Source of the DNA: Nostoc indistinguendum CM1-VF10
GTDB taxonomy: Bacteria; Cyanobacteriota; Cyanobacteriia; Cyanobacteriales; Nostocaceae
Length of the DNA stretch: 64,000 bases
Assembly: GCA_019359215.1 (NCBI GenBank)
Contig: JAHHHS010000010.1
Coordinates: forward strand, 1 to 64,000
Reading direction: 5' to 3'
Below are positions 1 to 7,115 of this stretch, one piece after another. The notes under the pieces were generated by a model. That model did no database searches, had not been told where the DNA came from, and saw nothing but the letters and a program-made list of their open reading frames with translations. The number at the start of each line of letters is the position of its first letter. Within the stretch, counting starts at the first letter, position 1. The translations under genes were made by a program, and so were the position numbers.

Positions 1-296
1 TTGACAATAATCTAGTTTTGTAAATTTCATCTTTAATAATCAATCAACACTTAAAAGATATTTATTATTTTCCCACAGACGTAAGAATAATAATATTTTT
101 ACTCTTTGTGATAGTTGTAATTAAAAAACCCTTTTTAAAAATTGTAAAATTTACTTGCTTACTATCGCTTTTTAAGCACTAGCCTGTGAATATCAACCGA
201 GGGCGCGGCGAAGCCGCGCCGAGGTCAATTGTGCCAGTTGCGTAAGTCCTGTTTAGAATATCGAGCAAACTGGGTTTTTATGGAATTAGTTTTAAA
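1..296. other. Intergenic, no gene seen
   Basis: AT-rich sequence before the first gene. The only structure seen is a GC-rich palindrome (GCGCGGC-GAA-GCCGCGC) near 203-219, typical of dispersed cyanobacterial hairpin repeats. No convincing open frame or RNA gene was seen. Confidence 0.5.
203..219. repeat. GC-rich perfect palindrome
   Basis: Seven-base arms GCGCGGC/GCCGCGC around a GAA loop in an otherwise AT-rich region. No T-run follows, so it looks like a dispersed palindrome rather than a terminator. Confidence 0.6.
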
Positions 297-806
297 ATGA
301 TCGACATCCGTTGTGAAACTCTGCCAGACTACACAGTAATAGCTAAGGTGAATACATTAGCTTTTGGGCAAGAAAATGAGGCTAAAGTTGTAGATAAAAT
401 TCGCCGTTCTGACCGCTATATTCCAGAACTTTCCCTAGTTGCAGAGATTGAAAATGTTGTAGTCGGTCATATTTTATTCAGCTACATTGATCTGGTGGGT
501 GAAGAAACACTACAGGTACTCGGTTTAGCACCTTTGGCAGTTCATCCACAGTTTCAAAGACAGGGTATTGGTAGCGTACTAATAAAAGTAGGGTTAGAAA
601 TAGCAGAGGCAAAGAAAGAAGCCATAGTGATTGTCCTTGGTCATCCCCACTTCTATACTCGTTTTGGCTTTCAGCCTTCTGTTGTTTATGAAATCGAGTC
701 TCCTTTTCCAGTACCGGAGGAATTCTTCATGGTTAAAACATTGCAAAGCTATCAAAAAAGCTATAAGGGAAAGGTTGTTTATCCATCTACTTTTGATGGA
801 GTGTAA
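297..806 (+). CDS. GNAT family N-acetyltransferase
   Basis: The 169-residue protein has the acetyl-CoA binding signature QRQGIG at residues 87-92, preceded by the usual beta strand (LAPLAVHP). A second conserved block, GHPHFYTRFGF at 115-125, is typical of the YhbS-like branch. Family knowledge says such cytosolic enzymes move acetyl from acetyl-CoA to an amine; the substrate cannot be read from sequence. The ATG at 297 gives the normal family length. It stands alone, with no co-directional neighbour close by. Confidence 0.85.
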   Translation: MIDIRCETLPDYTVIAKVNTLAFGQENEAKVVDKIRRSDRYIPELSLVAEIENVVVGHILFSYIDLVGEETLQVLGLAPLAVHPQFQRQGIGSVLIKVGLEIAEAKKEAIVIVLGHPHFYTRFGFQPSVVYEIESPFPVPEEFFMVKTLQSYQKSYKGKVVYPSTFDGV

Positions 807-979
807 CTCGCGCACAAATTCAGGGATGAGGCAGATGAGTAGGAAATTAGCCGAACCCTGCACGTAGCTTGCTTCGCTACAAGTAAGTCGGCACAATAAA
901 AGCAAACTGTGTGAAGAAAATTAAATAAGGCTAAAACCCTCTTTCCCCCTGCCCCTAACAGAGCATCATTATAAATTAG

Positions 980-1366
980 TTAAACACTCTGGCTTGATGC
1001 TTTCTTGGCAATAGTTTTTAAGCGAGTCGCTCTGCTTTTACGGAGACTCTCACTTCTGCGAACTCCACCAGCCATCTCATATTCGCGGCTGTCTTTGCCG
1101 TATTTAAAGCCAATACCCATGAGCATCTTTTCAGAGAACGCGCCTAAAGTTTGTTCTAACTCTTCAAGTTCTAATTTGGAAGAGTCAACCATGCTGAGAG
1201 TAGTGTTATAGCCTTCTAACTTAGTGCGTACCTGTTCAAGTAATTGTGTGAGGTTAGTTAAGTTGTAAGCATCGCCAAGATCCAGATTAGGATTTATTGC
1301 TTTGAGTCCAGCGAATCTTAACTCAGCATTTTCTAGAACGCGAGATGTGCGTTTTCTTTGAGACAT
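980..1366 (-). CDS. Conserved hypothetical protein, small basic family (copy 1)
   Basis: A 128-residue protein with a predicted helical middle and a basic C-terminus. It is clearly paralogous to the product at 32013-32372: both have YNTTLS, SEK(M/I)L.GI..KYG and EY.MAGG.R(R/K)S in the same order. The gene at 44911-45285 shares only the C-terminal motif. No known domain is recognised. The basic tail could suggest nucleic-acid or surface binding, but that is speculative. The ATG start matches the paralog's start context (M.RK(K/R)..R.L..AE.R). Confidence 0.7.
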   Translation of the reverse strand: MSQRKRTSRVLENAELRFAGLKAINPNLDLGDAYNLTNLTQLLEQVRTKLEGYNTTLSMVDSSKLELEELEQTLGAFSEKMLMGIGFKYGKDSREYEMAGGVRRSESLRKSRATRLKTIAKKASSQSV

Positions 1367-1596
1367 AGATTTGCTTATTTTTGAGGTTTATAAAATCACT
1401 ATCCTCCATTGCAATTACATTTTGGTTCAGCAAAATCCACAAATAATTTAGCGAACATGATTGAATTATTTTTAATTTAAGTAATTTACAGGTATGATTT
1501 TATACTTAAAAATGCGATAACAAAGGCGATCGCTCTCGGAGAAGGGGTTGGGGGATGAGGCCAAAGACTATAGATTGGACAATACCCTACTACAGA

Positions 1597-1747
1597 ACAA
1601 GCTGGAGTAACTAAAACTTGTTCATTTGTACCTCTAGAAGAAGCTGGAGTAACTAAAACTTGTTCGTTTGTAACTCTAGAAGAAGCTGGAGTAACTAAAA
1701 CTTGTTAAGTAATAAGTTCAGAAGAAGCTGTAGTAACTAAAACTTCT
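1597..1747. repeat. 42-bp tandem repeat, four copies
   Basis: The core GCTGGAGTAACTAAAACTTG begins at 1601, 1643 and 1685, with a diverged copy at 1727, so the period is exactly 42 bp (14 codons). On the plus strand the first copies are open and would encode EEAGVTKTCSFVTL-like units, then hit TAA in copy 3. This looks like the remnant of a repetitive coding sequence or an expanding intergenic satellite. Confidence 0.85.
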
Positions 1748-2077
1748 AGTTTACTTATCATTTAAGGACTTTCTATAATTAATAAATGATTTTATTAAAT
1801 ATAACTTTAGATTTACTTATATAATGACAAGCATTTGTAACTAAAGTATCTACATTTATTAGTACAGCTTAAGTTGTATTAACTACAGATCTTAGTTTAG
1901 CTATCAAAGAATGAGTTTTTGTAACTGATTCTTTTAAAACTGATAGATGGGTACAGCGCAGGAAGCTTTGCTAAGTTGCGGAGTTTGCAAAGTATGTTGG
2001 TGCGATCGCACTTAAGTAAAATAGCGATCGCGCAATAGGTTTGTGCTGTCAAACCAAAGTCATGGTAGAGAGAATAT

Positions 2078-2086
2078 TGCTATAAT
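2078..2086 (+). promoter_or_regulatory. Candidate extended -10 promoter of xisHI
   Basis: TGCTATAAT matches an extended -10 element (TGnTATAAT), about 130 bp before xisH on the same strand. No good -35 lies at 17 bp, as is allowed for extended -10 promoters. It overlaps the left edge of the 2086-2189 inverted-repeat element. Confidence 0.3.
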
Positions 2087-2189
2087 ATAGGACTACGATT
2101 TGATTTATGAAAACATACTGAGGCTGAAAAGCCCGTATTATCAGGGTTTTATCTGAAATCTTCTTCAAAAATCAGATATGAGTCCTATA
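2086..2189. repeat. MITE-like element, TATAGGACT termini (copy 1)
   Basis: The element is bounded by TATAGGACT and AGTCCTATA. The inverted ends stay similar for roughly 25 bp (TATAGGACTnnnATnTGATTT). A second element of the same size and ends lies at 27146-27251. It has no coding capacity, so it is probably a non-autonomous miniature transposable element sitting in the xisH leader. Confidence 0.6.
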
Positions 2190-2218
2190 ATCGACAAAAA
2201 AGACTAAATTATAAGTTG

Positions 2219-2635
2219 ATGTCGGCTAAAGATATTTTTCATGATGTCGTTATAAATGGCTTGGAAAAAGAGGCTTGGGTGATTACAGATGACCCCTTAA
2301 GAATTCGAGCAGGTAGGGTTGATATGCAAATCGACTTAGGAGCAAAAAGAATCATAGCTGCTGAGAAAGGAGAAGAAAAGATCGCGGTTGAGATTAAAAG
2401 CTTTATTAGTCCGTCGAATATTTCTGAATTTCATACGGCATTGGGTCAATTTCTTAACTATCGTGTAGCTTTGGAAGAACAGCAGCCTGAACGTGTTTTA
2501 TATTTAGCAGTTCCACAGGGTGCTTATAACACATTTTTTAACCTGCCATTTGTGGAAACCGTTATTGGGCGTTTTCAAGTCAGCTTACTAGTTGATGACC
2601 CTAACAATGAGGTGATTTTAGAATGGAAAAGATAG
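2219..2635 (+). CDS. xisH: XisH-family protein
   Basis: This 138-residue protein matches the XisH family, first named as a factor needed for excision of the fdxN element in Anabaena heterocysts. The acidic D39 (in QIDLG) followed by an E58-x-K60 motif (VEIKS) fits a PD-(D/E)XK nuclease-like fold. The ATG at 2219 follows a TTG one codon earlier and is preferred. It overlaps xisI by 13 bp, so the two are translationally coupled. No fdxN-type element or recombinase is seen here, so this is probably one of the many stand-alone XisHI pairs, whose role is unknown. Confidence 0.85.
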   Translation: MSAKDIFHDVVINGLEKEAWVITDDPLRIRAGRVDMQIDLGAKRIIAAEKGEEKIAVEIKSFISPSNISEFHTALGQFLNYRVALEEQQPERVLYLAVPQGAYNTFFNLPFVETVIGRFQVSLLVDDPNNEVILEWKR

Positions 2636-2958
2636 AACAATATCGCACATATATCCAACACTTATTAAGTGAATACGCCAAAGAAAGTCCATCGGATGAT
2701 GAAGTGGAAACAGAACTAATCTTTGACAAGGAACGGGATCATTATCAAGTTGTTTATACAGGTTGGAAAAATCGCAAGCCGATGTATAGGTGCGTCTTAC
2801 ATCTCGATATTAAGGACAACAAAATTTGGATACAGTATGATGGTACTGAGATTGGCATTGCTAATGAGTTAGTTAATTTAGGAGTTCCCAAAGAAGATAT
2901 TGTTTTAGCATTTCATGAACCTTTGGTGAGACAATATACAGGATTTGCAGTTGGTTAA
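2623..2958 (+). CDS. xisI: XisI-family protein
   Basis: A 111-residue protein of the XisI family, the usual partner of XisH. Typical features are the YRTYIQ.LL start, a central YQVVYTGW block, and a C-terminal GVPKEDIVLAFHEP..R..TGFAVG segment. A GAGGTG ribosome-binding site lies inside the end of xisH, just before the ATG. In the model case XisH and XisI together control element excision. Paired toxin-antitoxin-like or regulatory roles have not been established for such orphan pairs. Confidence 0.88.
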   Translation: MEKIEQYRTYIQHLLSEYAKESPSDDEVETELIFDKERDHYQVVYTGWKNRKPMYRCVLHLDIKDNKIWIQYDGTEIGIANELVNLGVPKEDIVLAFHEPLVRQYTGFAVG

Positions 2959-3031
2959 GCGCAAATTCATCTACTGAATTTGGGAGCGTTCGCTTAATTA
3001 TATCTATTAATAAATATTACAAATGCTATAA

Positions 3032-4426
3032 CTATACTATTATTGCAGAAACTACACCCTTTGCCTCTAAAGCAGCCGCAACCCTTAAAATTAACGCTTC
3101 ATTATATGGTGCTGCTATCAATTGCACACCCAAAGGTAAAGCATTTTGACGCTGAATGGGTACTGATAAAACTGGTAACCCAATAAAAGATAATGGTTGA
3201 GTAAATAGTCCCAAATGAGGACGGACAAGAATTTCTTCCCCATCCAAAATCATGGTTTGTTGACCAATTAGCGGTGCGGAAATTGGTGTAGTTGGGGCGA
3301 GAATCACATCCACATTTTGAAAAACTTCCCGCACGCGATCGCGATACCATTTTCTAAAGCGTTGTGCTTGCAGATACCAGCTACTAGGAATTAACGCCCC
3401 AGCTAAAAAGCGATCGCGTGTCGCTGAATCAAAATCTTGAGGGCGCGATACCTTCGGTGGGCTTTGCCTACGCAACTTATCCAAATGCAGATTTGCGCCT
3501 TCGCTAGCTGTAATCACAAAAGCTGCTGCACGGGCGCGGTGTGCTTCTGGTATGGTTACGTATTCAGTCACATTTAAAGCATCAGCTACCTTTTGCACTG
3601 CTGCTAAAGCTTCTAGTTCTGCGCCTTTGGTGAAATAATCAGCAGCAATGGCAATTCTGATATCAGAAATATCTTGTTTGAGTTGTGGTAAAACCAATTC
3701 AGGCGGACGCTTTGTGCAAATTGGATCGCGATCGTCTTCTCCTTGAAGGACATCAAACACCGTAGCGATATCCTGCACCGAACGCGCAAAAGGGCCAATG
3801 TGGTCAAAACTGCTAGAAAATAAAGCTACCCCAGCACGAGATAACCTTCCGTAAGTCGGCTTAAAACCAAAAACGCCACACAACGCCGCCGGAACGCGAA
3901 TCGAACCATTTGTATCAGAACCCAATGTTAACGGTACTAACCCAGCAGCAACAGCAGCCGCCGAACCACCCGATGAACCACCAGCAACTCGCTGTAAATC
4001 ATGGGGGTTGTGAGTAGCACCGTAATGCGAATTTTCCGTTACAAACCCATAAGCGTACTCATCCATATTTAAAGCGCCAACCAGCACAGCACCAGCTTGT
4101 TTCAGCTTCGCTACTGCGGTTGCATCTTGACTAGCTGCTGGGTTTTCTGCATTGATTTTTGACCCCGCTAAAGTCGTTAAACCAGCGAGATCAAAGAGAT
4201 TTTTCACCGCAAAAGGCACACCAGCAAGCGTTCCAGGATTATTACCTAGGGCAATTTCCCTGTCAATGTGGGCTGCATCTGTTAAAGCCGTTTCAGCAGT
4301 GACAGCCGTAAAACAGTTAAGTTGATTATCCCGCGCTGCTATTCGTGCGATCGCAGCCTTAGTAACTTCCACCGCGCTAACTTTGCCTTCACGCACAGCA
4401 GCAGCTATCGATACTGCATCATTCAT
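3032..4426 (-). CDS. atzE: Amidase, AtzE-like (1-carboxybiuret hydrolase large subunit type)
   Basis: A 464-residue amidase-signature enzyme. The Ser-cisSer-Lys triad is visible: K75 (FAVKN), S151 in GGSSGGS, and S175 in SDTNGS. It is closest in style to the AtzE/GatA branch. A small DUF4089/AtzG-like gene directly upstream overlaps it by 4 bp, which is the known AtzEG arrangement; AtzG stabilises AtzE much as GatC does GatA. By analogy it would hydrolyse an amide of a urea-like compound, but no other cyanurate-pathway gene is near, so the substrate is uncertain. Residues about 319-328 (RRQSPPKVSR) are encoded by a dispersed repeat and look like an insertion. Confidence 0.82.
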   Translation of the reverse strand: MNDAVSIAAAVREGKVSAVEVTKAAIARIAARDNQLNCFTAVTAETALTDAAHIDREIALGNNPGTLAGVPFAVKNLFDLAGLTTLAGSKINAENPAASQDATAVAKLKQAGAVLVGALNMDEYAYGFVTENSHYGATHNPHDLQRVAGGSSGGSAAAVAAGLVPLTLGSDTNGSIRVPAALCGVFGFKPTYGRLSRAGVALFSSSFDHIGPFARSVQDIATVFDVLQGEDDRDPICTKRPPELVLPQLKQDISDIRIAIAADYFTKGAELEALAAVQKVADALNVTEYVTIPEAHRARAAAFVITASEGANLHLDKLRRQSPPKVSRPQDFDSATRDRFLAGALIPSSWYLQAQRFRKWYRDRVREVFQNVDVILAPTTPISAPLIGQQTMILDGEEILVRPHLGLFTQPLSFIGLPVLSVPIQRQNALPLGVQLIAAPYNEALILRVAAALEAKGVVSAIIV

Positions 4427-4611
4427 GGTTCAAAAACTGGTGCAACTTCAATATCCTCCGCTAGAGGAAAAGAATTTACCAGATTAGCGATCGCACTAAT
4501 TCTCTCAAAATTTGCCACTACACCATCACGATACTCATCCCTTATTTCTAAATCTAACAACAACCCCATTTGATCAACATACTCACCTACATTAAACTCT
4601 TCTCTTCTCAT
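4423..4611 (-). CDS. atzG: AtzG-like small amidase subunit (DUF4089)
   Basis: The 62-residue product resembles the AtzG/DUF4089 family: one or two helices, then a conserved 'V..F..I..IA..V..FPL....E.APVF.P' end. A strong AGGAGGAG ribosome-binding site precedes the ATG. The stop overlaps the start of the amidase gene, so the two should be made in fixed ratio. AtzG is a GatC-like scaffold of 1-carboxybiuret hydrolase in the cyanuric-acid pathway; the role here is inferred by analogy. Confidence 0.75.
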   Translation of the reverse strand: MRREEFNVGEYVDQMGLLLDLEIRDEYRDGVVANFERISAIANLVNSFPLAEDIEVAPVFEP

Positions 4612-4672
4612 CTCTCCTCCTCTGTGATCTCTGCGCCTCTGCGGTAGCCTGCGGCAAGCCGAAGCGTCTACG

Positions 4673-5023
4673 TTATCTTAAACTTATAACCTCTTTCGGC
4701 AATACAAAAAATCCATCCTCCCCCGCCTCAAAATCAACAACCTGAAACACAGCATCAATATTCAACTCACCATAAATATGAGGAAATAAATTATCTACCT
4801 CCGCAGCTTCATAACGAATTTCAGCTTTAACTCGCTCCGAATCAATGCAAAGAATTACCAAACCCTTTTGATTGACAAAAATATGATTAGCAACCCAGAT
4901 AACTTGTGCTGCTGTCGAACAGTGGATAAATCCTTCCGACTCTAACGTATCACCCCGATAGCTTCCGAGAATTTTTGCTTGTTCCCATTGTTCGCTTTTG
5001 GTGATATGTAAAATAGTGTTCAT
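4673..5023 (-). CDS. DUF952 family protein
   Basis: A 116-residue protein with the DUF952 pattern: ILHIT..EQW at the start, EGFIHCS near residue 30, a central beta region, and FPHIYG.L....V near residue 80. The fold is related to ADP-ribosyltransferase-like proteins, but the biochemical role is unknown. Its start codon is only 16 bp from that of the divergent glutaredoxin-like gene, so their regulatory signals must overlap or lie inside the neighbouring coding region. A dispersed repeat begins right after its stop codon. Confidence 0.8.
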   Translation of the reverse strand: MNTILHITKSEQWEQAKILGSYRGDTLESEGFIHCSTAAQVIWVANHIFVNQKGLVILCIDSERVKAEIRYEAAEVDNLFPHIYGELNIDAVFQVVDFEAGEDGFFVLPKEVISLR

Positions 5024-5039
5024 AGTAATTAATTAACAA

Positions 5040-5321
5040 ATGCGATTAATTTTATACAGTAAACCCGGCTGTCATTTATGTGAAGGCTTGCAAGAAAAGT
5101 TAGAACAAATCCAAAATCTCAGTTTCGAGTTGGAAATTAGGGATATTACGACTCGTGAAGATTGGTTCAGCGCGTATGAGTATGAGGTGCCGGTACTATA
5201 TTTATCGAACCACAGAGACGCAGAGGGCACGGAGGGAAGTGAGAAACCATTGCCGCGTCCTTCTCCTCGTGTTAATGTGCAGCAGTTGGAGCAAATGTTG
5301 CGTAAGTATTTAGCCAATTAG
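5040..5321 (+). CDS. Glutaredoxin-like thiol-disulfide protein
   Basis: A 93-residue thioredoxin-fold protein with the redox motif C11-H-L-C14 directly after the first strand (LILYSKPGC) and the expected EVPVL cis-proline region near residues 49-53. Related small proteins (DUF836 type) are predicted cytosolic disulfide reductases. Residues 57-68 (NHRDAEGTEGSE) come from a 'cacagagacgcagagg'-type dispersed repeat and interrupt the usual link to the conserved PLPRPSPR segment. The insertion keeps the frame and may be tolerated as a surface loop. murE follows 53 bp downstream. Confidence 0.8.
   Translation: MRLILYSKPGCHLCEGLQEKLEQIQNLSFELEIRDITTREDWFSAYEYEVPVLYLSNHRDAEGTEGSEKPLPRPSPRVNVQQLEQMLRKYLAN
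5209..5244 (+). repeat. Dispersed 'cacagagacgcagagg' repeat inside a gene
   Basis: A purine-rich dispersed repeat lies in frame in the glutaredoxin-like gene. A related sequence (cacagagg/gcgcagag) occurs on the other strand at about 4615-4645, between the DUF952 and atzG genes. Confidence 0.55.
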
Positions 5322-5374
5322 AAAAAAATAATGCAGAATAAGCGCAAGATCAAGAAGGTGACGAGGTTCACAAA

Positions 5375-6874
5375 ATGAAATTGCGGGAATTACTAACGGC
5401 GGTAGACAGTGTTGAACAATTGCCTAGCCATCCGATGGAAGATGTGGAAGTTAGGGGTTTGAAGACGAATTCCCATGCTTGTAGTGCGGGAGATTTGTTT
5501 ATTGGGATGCCAGGAACGCGGGTTGATGGTGGGGAATTTTGGCAAAGTGCGATCGCATCGGGGGCTGTAGCTGCGATCGTTTCTCCCGAAGCTGCACAAA
5601 AAAATCCTCCCACAAATGAGGCTGTAGTCATCAGCGCAAGTAACATAACTCAAGCTTGTGCCCAGATAGCCAGTGCTTTTTACGGTTATCCGGGGCAAAA
5701 ACTCAAGCTGGTAGGTGTGACTGGTACAAATGGCAAAACTACAACTACTCATCTGATTGAATTTCTGCTCATTAAAGCTAATCTAGCTACAGCTTTAATG
5801 GGAACTCTTTACACTCGTTGGGCAGGTTTTGAGCAAACTGCTGCCCACACTACGCCCTTTGCGGTGGAACTGCAACAGCAGCTAGCAGAGGCTGTAAAGG
5901 CTGGTAGTGAGTTCGGGGTGATGGAAGTAAGTTCTCACGCTTTGGCTCAAGGTAGAGTGTTGGGTTGTGAATTTGATGTGGCGGTGTTCAGTAATCTTAC
6001 TCAAGACCATCTCGATTATCACACCGACATGGAAGATTACTTTGCCGCCAAAGCGTTGTTATTTAGCCCCGATTATCTCAAGGGACGAGCAATAATTAAT
6101 GCTGATGATTCTTACGGGAAGCGGTTAATTGCCTCCTTAGATTCTGAGCGCGTTTGGAGTTACAGTGTCAACGACAACAGCGCCGATTTATGGATGAGTG
6201 ATTTAAGTTACCAGCCAAATGGTGTCAGTGGTACATTACATACACCAAAAGGTGACGTAGCTTTTCGATCGCCACTAGTCGGTCAATATAATTTAGAAAA
6301 TCTTTTAGCAGGCGTTGGAGCAGTTTTACACTTAGGACTAGATTTGCAGTTAGTAGCGTCTGTGATACCTGAGTTCCCCGGAGTTCCCGGACGGATGGAA
6401 CGGGTACAAATTGATGCTGACCAAAATATCAGCGTGATTGTGGATTATGCCCACACACCCGATAGTTTAGAAAATCTGCTGAAAGCTGCACGCCCGTTTA
6501 TACCTGGCAAGGTGATTTGTGTGTTTGGTTGTGGCGGCGATCGCGATCGCACTAAGCGCCCAAAAATGGGTAAAATTGCGGCTGAATTAGCTGATGTTGC
6601 AGTGGTGACATCGGATAACCCCCGCACTGAAGACCCAGAACGAATTTTGCAAGATATCTTAGCGGGAATTGCTGACACAGTACAACCAACTGTAATTTGC
6701 GATCGGGCGATCGCAATTCGTACCGCAATTTTACAAGCACAACCCGGTGATGGAGTGTTACTTGCTGGTAAAGGTCACGAAGACTACCAAATTCTCGGCA
6801 CCGAAAAAATCCATTTTGATGACCGAGAACACGCACGCGACGCTTTGCACCAAAGACTGAACATACAACCTTAA
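5375..6874 (+). CDS. murE: UDP-N-acetylmuramoyl-L-alanyl-D-glutamate--2,6-diaminopimelate ligase
   Basis: MurE adds meso-diaminopimelate to UDP-MurNAc-L-Ala-D-Glu in cytosolic peptidoglycan precursor synthesis, using ATP. The 499 residues are normal for the family. The Mur ligase ATP loop GVTGTNGKTTTTH is at 114-126. The DNPR signature that selects diaminopimelate over lysine is at about 414-417, and VDYAHTPDSL, the usual middle-to-C-terminal domain junction, is near 355. The ATG is preceded by a purine-rich AAGGTGACGAGG. It may be cotranscribed with the glutaredoxin-like gene. Confidence 0.97.
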   Translation: MKLRELLTAVDSVEQLPSHPMEDVEVRGLKTNSHACSAGDLFIGMPGTRVDGGEFWQSAIASGAVAAIVSPEAAQKNPPTNEAVVISASNITQACAQIASAFYGYPGQKLKLVGVTGTNGKTTTTHLIEFLLIKANLATALMGTLYTRWAGFEQTAAHTTPFAVELQQQLAEAVKAGSEFGVMEVSSHALAQGRVLGCEFDVAVFSNLTQDHLDYHTDMEDYFAAKALLFSPDYLKGRAIINADDSYGKRLIASLDSERVWSYSVNDNSADLWMSDLSYQPNGVSGTLHTPKGDVAFRSPLVGQYNLENLLAGVGAVLHLGLDLQLVASVIPEFPGVPGRMERVQIDADQNISVIVDYAHTPDSLENLLKAARPFIPGKVICVFGCGGDRDRTKRPKMGKIAAELADVAVVTSDNPRTEDPERILQDILAGIADTVQPTVICDRAIAIRTAILQAQPGDGVLLAGKGHEDYQILGTEKIHFDDREHARDALHQRLNIQP

Positions 6875-6950
6875 TTTGGGCATGGGGCATTGAAAAGAGG
6901 CAGAGGGGCGGGGTGCAGGGAGCAGAGGGGAAAGAGCTAATTTTTTATTC

Positions 6951-6996
6951 TCCCCCCTGCCCCCTGCCCCCTGCCCCCTCACTCCCCACTCCCTTG
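6951..6996. repeat. CCCCCTG heptanucleotide repeat
   Basis: About four copies of CCCCCTG, then C-rich degenerate units, opposite a G-rich segment at 6894-6935. This is the short tandemly repeated repetitive (STRR) type common in Nostoc and could form a long imperfect hairpin downstream of murE. Confidence 0.7.
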
Positions 6997-7115
6997 TAGA
7001 TGTAGTTTTTTATAGTTAATGTTTATTTCCGTGGGATTTTTGTAAAAAATGCACACATAAAGGTGAAAATCGAAGACAGAGTTATTTCTTGCTTCATCCA
7101 AGTTGTGCTTGACTC

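Larger units (their letters stand above)
1367..2218. other. Long intergenic with repeats
   Basis: About 850 bases without a credible gene. It holds HIP1 sites, a four-copy 42-bp tandem repeat (1597-1747), a degenerating tract to about 1950 with related words such as 'tttgtaact', and a MITE-like element (2086-2189) just before xisH. Confidence 0.6.

Noticed and set aside
2219..2958. XisHI as a toxin-antitoxin pair
   Set aside because: The overlap and sizes fit, but nothing in the sequence shows toxicity; the family name is based on excision control.
5200..5260. Frameshift in the glutaredoxin-like gene
   Set aside because: The odd segment is an in-frame repeat insertion; the conserved PLPRPSPR end follows in the same frame.
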